The notes under the pieces: model-generated
Database searches by the model: none
Seen by the model: the letters and a program-made list of their open reading frames with translations, nothing else
Told to the model about the DNA's origin: nothing
Shown: in pieces, positions 52,142 to 64,000 of the stretch
Position numbering within the stretch: the first letter of the stretch is position 1
Layout: every line of letters begins with the position of its first letter
Translations under genes and position numbers: made by a program
Source of the DNA: Herbidospora sakaeratensis
GTDB taxonomy: Bacteria; Actinomycetota; Actinomycetes; Streptosporangiales; Streptosporangiaceae
Reading direction: 5' to 3'
DNA length: 64,000 nt
Assembly (NCBI RefSeq): GCF_001570525.1
Contig: NZ_BBXC01000019.1
Location: forward strand, 1 to 64,000

Positions 52142-52471
52142 CCCTGGGCCGCCTTTATCGCGTCGGGCCCATGGTGCGGGACAAGACCCGGTCAGACTGG
52201 ATGTAGGCGGCGCCCCAGGTGACACGGACGACCGGGTCGCCGACGCCATGACCACCGTCCGGGAGTGCGGTGTCGGCGCAAGAAGCCCGAGATCCGTGAC
52301 GCGGACGCCCGGCGGTGTGCTCGGATACCCCGGCCCGATCGAGCGCCGCCCGGCACGCCGAGGCTGCCCCCGCCGCAGCGGGGGCAGCCGATATCAGAAC
52401 CAGTTCTGTGCCGATCCTGCGTGGATCAACAGCGGAACAAGACCGGCCTCTCATGGGCCGGCCCCGTTCGG
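52142..52471. other. 330-base gap with a possible decayed gene end
   Basis: On the minus strand near 52155-52250 a frame reads GDPVVRVTWGAAYIQSDRVL and SRTMGPTR before a stop, protein-like but without the rest of a gene. It may be the C terminus of a lost gene. Near 52440 a 6-bp stem CCGGCC/GGCCGG may terminate the GNAT gene. Nothing else is visible. Confidence 0.3.
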
Positions 52472-53227
52472 CTACAGCCGGATGTAGAGGCGGCGGCCCG
52501 CCGCGCGGAAGCCGATCCGCTCGTAGACCCGCCACGAGTCGTCACCCGACGCTTCGAGCCAGGCCAGGTCGGCGCCCGACTCGAAGATCTGCCGGCTGAG
52601 CGCGGCCGCGATGGCCCCGCCGAGACCGCGACGCCGGTAGGGCGCCCGCACCCCAATGCCCGCGATCTCGCTGACCCCGCCGCCGGGTGGGACTGCCTGG
52701 CCCGCACCGACGCAGGTGCCGTCCGAGGCGAACGCCGCCATCTCGAAGCCGCCCTGCTGCCGCAGCGTTTCGAGACGGTCGACGTCGACGTCGCCCACCT
52801 CGAACACATGACCGAATGCCTCGCCCTGGGCGGCGACCATCGCCGCCCGCTCGGCTCGGTTCTCCGGTTGTCGCACGACGAAGCCGTCGACCGGCGGCGG
52901 CGAGACGAAGGATTCGGGCGAGCAGGTCAGGAACTCGTGCCGCTCCTCAACCATGAAACCGGCCGCGAGCAGCAGCTCCTCAAGGCCGGGGGTGCAGTTC
53001 ACGACATACTCCAAACGGGGCCGTCGTGACGCGGAGCGGAACGCGCTCACCAAGCTCTCGACGTCGGAGGCGGTGATCTCCGTGCCAGGGCGTGGTGTCG
53101 CGTAGTTGATGTTGGGACTGTCGGTCGCCGGGTCGAAACCCAGGATAAACGGCCCCGATTCAACGGCGGCCGGACGGCGGGAGAGGTTGGTGACGACAGA
53201 CTGCTGGATGCGAAGATCCACAGACAA
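52472..53227 (-). CDS. GNAT-family acetyltransferase
   Basis: 251 residues. The acetyl-CoA-binding motif A is EIAGIGVRAPYRRRGLGGAI followed by the closing SGDDSWRVYERIGFRAAGRR. The N-terminal half is a second, degenerate GNAT-like unit (about 1-115), giving a duplicated layout common in actinobacteria. Substrate unknown. Start at 53227 lies after GGACTTTCC; nothing upstream is in operon. Confidence 0.88.
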   Translation of the reverse strand: MSVDLRIQQSVVTNLSRRPAAVESGPFILGFDPATDSPNINYATPRPGTEITASDVESLVSAFRSASRRPRLEYVVNCTPGLEELLLAAGFMVEERHEFLTCSPESFVSPPPVDGFVVRQPENRAERAAMVAAQGEAFGHVFEVGDVDVDRLETLRQQGGFEMAAFASDGTCVGAGQAVPPGGGVSEIAGIGVRAPYRRRGLGGAIAAALSRQIFESGADLAWLEASGDDSWRVYERIGFRAAGRRLYIRL

Positions 53228-53724
53228 AGCGGAAAGTCCTTTACGGCATGAGAAATGGAATCACGACAAGACGTCGGACCGCCGCGACAGGCGGCCACTG
53301 GGCACACCCGTGATCACAGGCTTCATTCCCTCATGCAGAAGACGCCCGCACGCGCTGCGCGAGCGCCCAAAGATTACCAGGATCAGCGGCAACTTGACCT
53401 TCGCGATATGTCATCGTGGTCGTGCCCCTCATGACGAAACCCGGCCTGCGGGCAGCCTGATTTACGCGGTGTGCCCCGGCCCGTCGCCGTGCCCACGACC
53501 GGGCGGCCGCACATACTGCTCGCGATCCTGCCAGCTGAGCGCCTATCAGACCCGGACCGCTTCACCCAATCAGTCACCCATCGGCCGGGGCGTTTTCCCC
53601 TGATCCGGGCTACTGCTCGCTTGTTCGTTGTGCCTCGGCGAGAGCGTCGCGCAGAGCGGTGGCGTGACGGGATCTCCGTATCCTGAGGTACTCGGGTGGC
53701 CGCAGAAAGTCGAGTAGCCGCCCA
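53228..53724. other. About 500-base gap with a possible zinc-finger remnant
   Basis: No intact gene. On the plus strand near 53490-53560 the frame reads GGRTYCSRSCQLSAYQTRT, which resembles the short zinc-ribbon motif (RxYCSxxCQxxAYRxR) of small actinobacterial proteins, but the first cysteine pair and most of the gene are absent. The remainder is featureless and passes into repeat copy B. Confidence 0.3.
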
Positions 53725-53955
53725 GGCGAAGCCGTAACAGAAAAAGAAAGAAATTCCACCCGAGCGAAGCGAGGCTCTCCAGGGAGCGCGAGGGGCGGAG
53801 CCCTTCGCCAGGGAGCGAGAGCGACCCCGGAGCGCAGCGACGCAGGGACGCGAAGCGGCCAGGGGGAGCGCGAGGGGGCGAAGCCCTCTCGTATCGGGGG
53901 GTTCGGGGGGTCGTCCCCCCGTGTAAACGACGAAGGAGACCGTGGGGAAGTTGGC
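53725..53955 (-). repeat. Dispersed GC-rich repeat, full copy B, downstream of tRNA-Ile
   Basis: Head CCAGGCGAAGCCGTAACAGA, GAGCGAAGCGAGGC cores and the tail at 53846-53922, identical over 77 bp to copy A at 7891-7967, with the hairpin CGGGGGGTCGTCCCCCCG. As with copy A, the repeat sits on the 3' side of a tRNA gene, where the hairpin could terminate the transcript. An additional inverted repeat (AGTTGGCC-GAA-GGCCAACA) lies just beyond. Confidence 0.85.
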
Positions 53956-53991
53956 CGAAGGCCAACAACCACAGGTCTCCTACTCTCCGAG

Positions 53992-54065
53992 TGGGGCTAC
54001 CAGGACTTGAACCTGGGACCTCTTCCTTATCAGGGAAGCGCTCTAACCGTCTGAGCTATAGCCCC
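53992..54065 (-). tRNA. tRNA-Ile (GAT)
   Basis: 74-base cloverleaf on the minus strand. Acceptor arms GGGGCTA/TAGCCCC pair fully with discriminator A; anticodon stem CTTCC/GGAAG with loop CTGATAA gives GAT; T arm CCAGGTTCAAGTCCTGG. CCA not encoded. It follows gyrA and the DUF3566 gene as in other actinobacteria, but tRNA-Ala is not next to it. Confidence 0.97.
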
Positions 54066-54147
54066 TCGTCAACCAGCTAGTGCGTGGCGACGAGGTAAAG
54101 CTTACCGTGTTCCGCGGTGTGGTCGCACCGCGGAATCACGACTGCGA

Positions 54148-55025
54148 CTACTCGGCTTCGGAGAAGGTCACTTCGACGCCGCCCACGAGGTCGGCGCTCA
54201 GGTTGTAGATCACGGCCCCGAGCGTGGAGAGCGCCGTGATGAGCACGACGTTCACCGCGCCGAGGAGAGCCGTGTACCCCAGGATCCGCACCGGCTCGAA
54301 CCACGTCGCGATGTTGAACGAGGCCGCGGCCCCGCCCTCGCCCTGGGTCAGCTGGTTGACCGCCTGGACGAACGCGTCGAAGACGCCCATGGCCGACAGC
54401 ACCCCGTAGAGCACCGCCACGGCCACGAACAGCACGACGAAGCAGACCAGGGAGACCACGAAGCTGAACTTCATGGCCGACCACGGCTCGACCCGGCGGA
54501 GCACCAGGTGGGCCTTGCGCGGGGCCCGTCCGGAGGAGTCCTTCGGGGCGGAGGAGGTGCCGATGACGGGCCGTTCGGCCGTCACCGGCTCGACCGGCGC
54601 CGGACGGGACGCGGTCACGATCGGCTCGGGGGCCGAGACCGGCGTGGGCAGGCGGGGCGCCTTGTAGGCGGCCGTCGGCTCGTCGCCGGCCGGGTGCTTC
54701 TGGTCGCCGTTGGACGACTGGGGCCGCGACCACGGCTTGTTGTCGTTGCCCACGGGGCGGATGCGGACGGTGGAGTCGTCGGTCTTGGAAGGCTCGTCCC
54801 TGGGAAGGTCACGGCCGGTCTGAGGCGCCTTGGGCGTCTCCCGCTTGGGGGCCTGGGCAGGCCCCTGGGCCGGCGTCGGCCCAGCGGTCTTGGGGGTCTC
54901 GGCCGTGTCGTCGTTCTTCTCGTCGTCGATCCGGGCGGATACCCCGTCGCGCATCGACGACGAGGCAGCCGAGGTAGACGCGGGTTTCTTGGCCGCCCCG
55001 GTGTTCTTCGTCTTGCCCGAGTTGG

Positions 55026-55029
<4 letters not shown>
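54148..55029 (-). CDS. DUF3566 membrane protein
   Basis: 293 residues. A long, charged, low-complexity N-terminal region (about 1-165, rich in Pro, Ala, Thr and Lys) precedes the DUF3566 domain, which has two membrane helices ([20 protein letters not shown] and [23 protein letters not shown]) separated by a [13 protein letters not shown] helix. Always found after gyrA in actinobacteria; the role is unknown, possibly in envelope growth. ATG 55029 overlaps the gyrA stop, so it is translationally coupled. Confidence 0.93.
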
Positions 55030-57545
<2,516 letters not shown>

Positions 57546-57582
57546 GTCAATCCTTCACAGGGTGGGGTTCGGCTGCCGCGGT

Positions 57583-59592
<2,010 letters not shown>

Positions 59593-59687
59593 TCACCGTC
59601 GTGAGTGCCCCGATGCGCTCACCCTGGGGAATCGGCTCGCCACGGCCGGGGTGACACGCAAACGGACGTGTCCTTAAGTCCACTTTC

Positions 59688-59693
59688 ATTCTA
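59688..59693 (-). promoter_or_regulatory. Likely gyrB promoter -10 element
   Basis: On the minus strand TAGAAT lies about 158 bases upstream of the gyrB start, in the 334-base gap to dciA. No good -35 hexamer at 17-18 bases was found, so the promoter assignment is tentative. The rest of 59530-59863 holds no gene. Confidence 0.4.
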
Positions 59694-59826
59694 CCGGCTC
59701 TCGGAGCCTCAGGTGGCATTGACGGGGGCTGTGATGCCCTCTAATACGATGATCTTGGTTTTGGTGTGACACCCCGGACCCTGGGGTTCAGCGCGCCAGG
59801 CGCGATTTCGGGCCGGTGCAAGACTT

Positions 59827-59856
59827 TTCCACAAGAGTCATGCCGATCTTGTGGAA
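59827..59856. terminator. Hairpin with DnaA-box-like arms downstream of dciA
   Basis: TTCCACAAG (59827-59835) and CTTGTGGAA (59848-59856) form a 9-bp stem with a 12-base loop, 8 bases after the dciA stop. It may be a terminator; the arms also contain TTTTCCACA and TTGTGGAA, close to DnaA boxes in inverted orientation. Confidence 0.5.
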
Positions 59857-59863
59857 GCCCGCG

Positions 59864-60496
59864 TCAGCCGAAAGTGTCACCCGGTCCTCGACTCCCCTTC
59901 ACCCTGATGTGGCCCGCCTGTCGCGGCGGTGCGAGGTTGGGCCCGCGGACCTTCACGGCGGTGACCGTGCCGTCCCCGAGTTCCTCGTTCAGCCTTCTGA
60001 CCAGCGTCGGAGCGAGCAAACGCACCTGGGTGGCCCAAGCGGTCGAGTCAGCCGAGACGATGACCTCGCCGTCTTCGAACGCCTCGGGACGGGTGTGCAG
60101 CCCGAGCTCGGCCCCGACGATCTCCCGCCAGCGCCCGAAAACCCCGCCGATCGCGACCGGTTCCTCCCACCCTCGGGCGGCCAGCAGGTCCTGGATCGCG
60201 GCCCCGAAGAGCATCGGATCGCCCGAGTCGCGCTTCGGCCCGCCCTTCTTCTTCCTGGGTTCGGTACGCGGAAGCTGGCCCCGCCGCTGGGCGTCGGCTT
60301 TGGCCTGGGCGAGTTTTTCGCGCGCGAGTGCGGCGCCTTTGGCGTTGGAAGCCCGCTGCCCCTCAGACGGAATGTCAACAGCCTGTGGATAACCGGCCGA
60401 CGGCGCGTCACCAGCGTTCTGTGGATTGCCGGGCGTTTGCCGATCTCCACGCCGCCCCTGTGGATATCCAGGTCCCTGTGGATGGTCACCCGACAC
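59864..60496 (-). CDS. dciA: DciA family (DUF721) helicase-loading protein
   Basis: 210 residues from GTG 60496. N-terminal low-complexity region of repeated Pro-Gln dipeptides ([29 protein letters not shown]), then charged linker, then the DUF721 domain (about 100-190) with [22 protein letters not shown] and [23 protein letters not shown]. DciA loads the replicative helicase DnaB in bacteria without DnaC. It overlaps the recF end by 11 bases. Its N-terminal DNA carries four TGTGGAT motifs, listed separately. Confidence 0.92.
   Translation of the reverse strand: MSGDHPQGPGYPQGRRGDRQTPGNPQNAGDAPSAGYPQAVDIPSEGQRASNAKGAALAREKLAQAKADAQRRGQLPRTEPRKKKGGPKRDSGDPMLFGAAIQDLLAARGWEEPVAIGGVFGRWREIVGAELGLHTRPEAFEDGEVIVSADSTAWATQVRLLAPTLVRRLNEELGDGTVTAVKVRGPNLAPPRQAGHIRVKGSRGPGDTFG
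60384..60485 (-). promoter_or_regulatory. Cluster of four DnaA-box-like motifs inside dciA
   Basis: TGTGGATAA (60384-60392, exact complement of TTATCCACA), TGTGGATTG (60420-60428), TGTGGATAT (60459-60467) and TGTGGATGG (60477-60485). All have the same orientation and all encode Pro-Gln in the reading frame, so they may be a coding by-product. Confidence 0.4.
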
Positions 60497-61658
60497 CGGT
60501 CACGCTCCCCTCGGTGACGTCGAAGCGGGCGCCGCTCAGTTCCCTCGGCACGTCCTCCGCCACCGCCGCCGTGATCAGCACCTGCTCCGCCGGGGCGACG
60601 ATCTCGGCCAGCCGCCGGCGTCGCTGGGCGTCGAGTTCGGCGAACACGTCGTCGAGGATGAGCACCGGATCGCCCCCTTCGGAACGCAGCAGGTCGTAGG
60701 CGGCCAGCCGCAGCGCCAGCGCGAACGACCACGACTCCCCGTGGCTGGCGTAACCACGCGCAGGCAACTCGCCCAGCCGCAGCAGCAGATCGTCGCGGTG
60801 CGGCCCCACGAGGGTGACCCCCCGCTCGATCTCCTGCGCCCGCGCCTCGGCCAGCGCCTGTCCCAACCGTACGGCCAGTTCCTCGCGGTCCGTCCCCAGG
60901 TCGGCGTCCTCTGTGGAAAACCACCGGTAGTCGATCTGCGCCGGCACGGAACCGGGCGCCAGTTCCGCATAAGCCTTGGCCACCAGGGGCCGCAGGTTTT
61001 CCACAAGGTCGAGCCGGGCCGCGAGCAACTCGGCGCCGTGGCGGACCAGGTGGGCGTCCCAGACCTCCAATGTGGACAACACGTCGCCGGCTCCGGCCGA
61101 GGCGAACGCCGCGTCGTCCATCTGCCGCCTCGGGCTCCGGCGGCGGGCCTGGGAGGCGGTCCGGAGCAGGGCGTTGCGCTGCTTGAGGGCACGGTCATAG
61201 TCGGCCCGGACGCCGGCGAACCGGGGGTGGCGGGCCACGAGGAGGTCGTCCATGAACTTGCGGCGTTCGGACGGGTCGCCCTTCGACAACGCCAGGTCTT
61301 CGGGGGCGAACAGCACGGTCCGCAGCACGCCGAGGGCGTCTCTGGCCCGCGACACCGGCGCGCGGTTCACCCGGGCGCGGTTGGCCTTGCCCGGGTTGAT
61401 CTCCAGCTCGACCAGCGCCCGTCTCTGGTCGCGCTCGATCACGGCCCGGATCACTGCGCGGGGGGCGCCGTGGCGTACCAGAGGAGCGTCGGTCGCCACC
61501 CGGTGCGAGGCGTGCGAGGCGACGTAACCGATCGCCTCGACCAGATTGGTCTTGCCCTGCCCGTTGGGCCCGACGAAGGCGGTCACCCCGGGTTCGAGCG
61601 CCAGCTCGGCGGTGGGGTAGGACCGGAAGTCCGTCAGCGACAGGTGGGCGGTGAACAT
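60486..61658 (-). CDS. recF: DNA replication/repair protein RecF
   Basis: 390 residues. SMC-like ATPase: Walker [20 protein letters not shown], signature region [19 protein letters not shown] and Walker [15 protein letters not shown]-terminal [24 protein letters not shown] is typical. RecF promotes RecA loading at gaps. It follows gnd by 49 bases with a hairpin in between. Contains TTGTCCACA-type motifs at 61071 and 60997. Confidence 0.97.
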   Translation of the reverse strand: MFTAHLSLTDFRSYPTAELALEPGVTAFVGPNGQGKTNLVEAIGYVASHASHRVATDAPLVRHGAPRAVIRAVIERDQRRALVELEINPGKANRARVNRAPVSRARDALGVLRTVLFAPEDLALSKGDPSERRKFMDDLLVARHPRFAGVRADYDRALKQRNALLRTASQARRRSPRRQMDDAAFASAGAGDVLSTLEVWDAHLVRHGAELLAARLDLVENLRPLVAKAYAELAPGSVPAQIDYRWFSTEDADLGTDREELAVRLGQALAEARAQEIERGVTLVGPHRDDLLLRLGELPARGYASHGESWSFALALRLAAYDLLRSEGGDPVLILDDVFAELDAQRRRRLAEIVAPAEQVLITAAVAEDVPRELSGARFDVTEGSVTGVG

Positions 61659-61672
61659 GCCGGTAACGGTAA

Positions 61673-61700
61673 CGGGCTCCCGCCGTGAAACGGGAGCCCG
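61673..61700 (-). terminator. Hairpin between gnd and recF
   Basis: CGGGCTCCCG (61673-61682) and CGGGAGCCCG (61691-61700), 10-bp perfect stem with an 8-base loop, 7 bases after the gnd stop and 14 before the recF start. No T run, so it may attenuate rather than stop transcription. Confidence 0.7.
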
Positions 61701-61707
61701 GCCGAGA

Positions 61708-62655
61708 TCAGGAGCCGTTGGCCTCGGGCATGGTGCTGTCGGCCGCGCCGGGGGCGTCGGCGCCCTTCTCGTACGAGCCCTCGGCGGCCGTGACGGCGTG
61801 GCCGCCGAACTGGTTGCGCAGCGCCGCGACCATCTTCATGGCCGGCGAGTCTTCCTGGCGTGAGGCGAAGCGGGCGTAGAGCGCGGCCGTGATGACCGGC
61901 AGCGGCACCGCGTGGTCGACCGCCGCCTGGACGGTCCAGCGGCCCTCTCCGGAGTCCTGGGCGTAGCCCTTGAGGTCTTCGAGGCCGGGGTCTTCGTCGA
62001 GCGCGCGGGTGAGCAGGTCGAGCAGCCAGGAGCGGATGACCGTGCCGTGACGCCAGCTCTTGAACGCTCCAGGGACGTCGGTGACGATGTCGGTGGCCTC
62101 GAGCAGCTCCCAGCCCTCGGCGAAGGCCTGCATCATGCCATATTCGATGCCGTTGTGGACCATCTTCGCGAAGTGGCCGGCGCCGATCGACCCGGCGTGG
62201 ACGAAACCGTCCTCGCCCTCGGGCTTGAGCGTGTCGAAGATCGGCCGCAGATGGGCGATGTCCTCGGGCTGGCCCCCCGCCATCAGCGCGTAGCCGTTCT
62301 TCAGGCCCCACACGCCGCCGGAGACGCCGACGTCGACGAACTTGATGCCCTTCTCGGCGAGTTCCTTGCCGTGCTTCTGGTCGTCGACGTAGTGGGAGTT
62401 GCCGCCGTCGATGATCACGTCACCGGCGGAGAGCGCGTCGCTCAGGGACGCGATGGTCGCCCGGGTGGGCTCACCGGCCGGGACCATCACCCAGACGGCG
62501 CGCGGCGCCTCCAGGCGGTCGACGAGCTCCTTCAGGCTGCCGACGTCGCTGACGTCGGGGTCGCGGTCGTAACCGACGACCTCATGGCCACCGCGGCGCA
62601 GCCGCTCGGCCATGTTGCCGCCCATCTTGCCCAGGCCGATCATGCCGATCTGCAT
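61708..62655 (-). CDS. gnd: 6-phosphogluconate dehydrogenase (decarboxylating), short form
   Basis: 315 residues, the short YqeC-type enzyme. Nucleotide motif [19 protein letters not shown] with a DRDP segment at the beta-2 end ([10 protein letters not shown]) that fits NAD rather than NADP. Substrate site motifs [12 protein letters not shown] and [19 protein letters not shown]; catalytic Lys in [16 protein letters not shown]. Converts 6-phosphogluconate to ribulose 5-phosphate. Its place between dnaN and recF is a lineage marker in Streptomyces and Streptosporangiales. Confidence 0.95.
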   Translation of the reverse strand: MQIGMIGLGKMGGNMAERLRRGGHEVVGYDRDPDVSDVGSLKELVDRLEAPRAVWVMVPAGEPTRATIASLSDALSAGDVIIDGGNSHYVDDQKHGKELAEKGIKFVDVGVSGGVWGLKNGYALMAGGQPEDIAHLRPIFDTLKPEGEDGFVHAGSIGAGHFAKMVHNGIEYGMMQAFAEGWELLEATDIVTDVPGAFKSWRHGTVIRSWLLDLLTRALDEDPGLEDLKGYAQDSGEGRWTVQAAVDHAVPLPVITAALYARFASRQEDSPAMKMVAALRNQFGGHAVTAAEGSYEKGADAPGAADSTMPEANGS

Positions 62656-62732
62656 GAGAGCACCCCCTCAGGGTTCCATCTACGGTCACGCGATTCGCCT
62701 ACCCGACCCGAGGGTTGATCATACGGATTCGG

Positions 62733-63869
62733 TCAGCTTGAGAGGCGAATGGGCATGATCAGGTAGCGGTAGTCGGGTATGCCCCCATCTTCCACAGGCT
62801 TTCCACCGGTGAGGATGGCGGGCTTCGTCGAGGTGGTGAACTGCAGGCGAGCAACGTCGGAATCGATCGCGCCGAGACCTTCGAGCAGGAACTGGTGGTT
62901 GAAGGCGATGTTGATCTCGCCGCCGTCGAAGTCGACCGGCAGGACTTCCACAGCCTGTGCCTCGTCGCCGCTGCCCGCTTCGAGCACGACCTCGTCGCCC
63001 CGGAAGGCCAGCCGGACCGGGGTGTTGCGCTCGGCGACCAGGGCCACACGCTTGACGGCTTCGACGAAGGAGCTGGTGACCAGCTCGGCGCGGGCCGAGA
63101 ACTCGGTCGGCAGCAGCGAGCGGTACTTGGGGAACTCGGGGTCGAGCAGCCGCGTGGTGGTGCGCCGGCCGGAGCTGCTGAAGCCGATCATGCCCTCGCC
63201 GGTGCCGCCCACGGAGCTCAGGGCGATCTCGACCTCGGCGCCGGTGACCAGCGACTTGGCGGTGTCGGCGAGGGTCCGGCCCGGGATCATCGCGATGGCC
63301 TGGAAGTCGGGCTGGTCGGGCTGCCACTTGAGCTCGCGGACGGCCAGCCGGTAGCGGTCGGTCGCGGCCAGCGTGACCGTGTCGCCGTCGATCTCCATCC
63401 GGACGCCGGTCAGCATCGGCAGGGTGTCGTCCTTGCCGGCGGCGGTGGCCACCTGGGCGACGGCCGAGGCGAAGATGTCGCTGCCGACCCGGCCCGCGGC
63501 CGGCGGCATGGCCGGGAGCGAGGGATAGTCCTCCACCGGCATCGTCAGCAGGGTGAACCGGGCGGTGCCACAGGTCACGACCGCCTTGGCGCCTTCCACC
63601 ACGAAATCCACAGGCTGTGCGGGAAGCGCCCGGGTGATCTCGGCGAGCAGGCGGCCCGAGACCAGCACCACGCCGGACTCGCCGGTCTGCAGGTCGAGGG
63701 TCACCTCGGCGGAGACCTCGTAGTCGAACCCCGAGAGCTTGAGCTGCTGGTCGTCGGTGACCTCGAGGCGCATGCCGGCGAGGACCGGCACCGAGGGCCG
63801 GGCGGGGAGGCTGCGTGCCGTCCACGCGACGGCTTCGGCGAGCACGTCTCGGTCGACCCGGAACATCAC
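62733..63869 (-). CDS. dnaN: DNA polymerase III beta subunit (sliding clamp)
   Basis: 378 residues. Start GTG 63869 (AGGAGG 9 bases upstream) or ATG 63866. Three clamp domains; N-terminal KVDRDVLAEAVAWTARSL-like strand pattern, VTDDQQLKLSGFDYEVSAEV and the C-terminal YRYLIMPIRL that closes the partner-binding pocket. It precedes gnd by 77 bases. The dnaA gene should lie beyond the right edge with oriC between. Confidence 0.97.
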   Translation of the reverse strand: MMFRVDRDVLAEAVAWTARSLPARPSVPVLAGMRLEVTDDQQLKLSGFDYEVSAEVTLDLQTGESGVVLVSGRLLAEITRALPAQPVDFVVEGAKAVVTCGTARFTLLTMPVEDYPSLPAMPPAAGRVGSDIFASAVAQVATAAGKDDTLPMLTGVRMEIDGDTVTLAATDRYRLAVRELKWQPDQPDFQAIAMIPGRTLADTAKSLVTGAEVEIALSSVGGTGEGMIGFSSSGRRTTTRLLDPEFPKYRSLLPTEFSARAELVTSSFVEAVKRVALVAERNTPVRLAFRGDEVVLEAGSGDEAQAVEVLPVDFDGGEINIAFNHQFLLEGLGAIDSDVARLQFTTSTKPAILTGGKPVEDGGIPDYRYLIMPIRLSS

Positions 63870-64000
63870 GTGGATCAGCCTCCTGTGGTGGGTGGGACGG
63901 CGTCGGGCGGTGATGGCTGGGGGCGGCGACGCGGTGGCGCTGAGGTGTGACTGCCCATCTTCGTCGCTTGCCGGGAGGTGTCAACTCCGGGATTTTTTGC
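63870..64000. other. dnaN upstream region at the origin side
   Basis: 131 bases holding the dnaN ribosome binding site (AGGAGGCTGATCCAC on the minus strand) and, at the very edge, an A/T-rich run GGGATTTTTTGC. No DnaA box is visible, so the oriC core is probably further right. Confidence 0.6.

Noticed and set aside
63870-64000. oriC at the right edge
   Set aside because: The last 131 bases show no DnaA box; the origin is expected further right, beyond the window.

Overview
The window is high-GC actinobacterial chromosome next to the replication origin. The right end holds the block dnaN - gnd - recF - dciA (DUF721) - gyrB - gyrA - DUF3566 - tRNA-Ile, all on the minus strand, so dnaA and oriC should lie just beyond base 64000. 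The presence of gnd between dnaN and recF, the 39-residue DLW-39 protein, DUF574/DUF5999/DUF5709/DUF6461 proteins and a dispersed GC-rich repeat together suggest a Streptosporangiales-type filamentous actinomycete; the genus is an inference and was not tested by search.

Right to left: 54-64 kb is the core replication/gyrase block ending in tRNA-Ile(GAT). In many actinobacteria tRNA-Ala(TGC) follows almost directly, with DLW-39 close by. Here tRNA-Ala, a HAD phosphatase and DLW-39 lie at 8.0-9.0 kb, so about 45 kb of other DNA separates the two tRNAs. Each tRNA has a copy of the same dispersed repeat on its 3' side, with 77 bp identical between copies. The intervening DNA is a mosaic of small regulated units: DUF305/anti-sigma ATPase and a seven-repeat HAMP hybrid kinase (9.8-15.3 kb); a sensor kinase/response regulator pair (15.3-17.4 kb); zinc-type ArsR/CDF export (18.1-20.0 kb); small actinobacterial proteins and a DUF574 methyltransferase (20.1-22.1 kb); MarR/MMPL (22.7-25.1 kb); an XRE/oxidoreductase operon (25.8-27.4 kb); ZIP transporter, aldehyde dehydrogenase and PadR (27.7-31.0 kb); a SARP/nSTAND/WD40 regulator (31.3-35.3 kb); FUSC, CAP-domain and multicopper oxidase envelope genes (35.3-40.4 kb); a DesK/LuxR two-component system (40.5-42.3 kb); TetR/MMPL with a 34-bp perfect palindrome (42.3-45.0 kb); an inverted duplication of a secreted aromatic-rich protein around a histidine phosphatase (47.2-49.0 kb); and a PadR/ABC operon (49.0-51.4 kb).

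The far left (0-8 kb) contains regulator/oxidoreductase pairs (MmyB-type HTH with an SDR, GlxA-type AraC with a quinone oxidoreductase) together with decayed genes: an ECF sigma factor remnant, a LuxR-type remnant with an in-frame stop, and a repeat copy in between. Most transcription units have a local regulator, and several have visible operator palindromes. No CRISPR array, rRNA, prophage or biosynthetic cluster is visible. The most notable non-coding signals are two parS-like sites, a set of DnaA-box-like motifs in dciA/recF/gyrB, paired PadR operators and the 34-bp palindrome.
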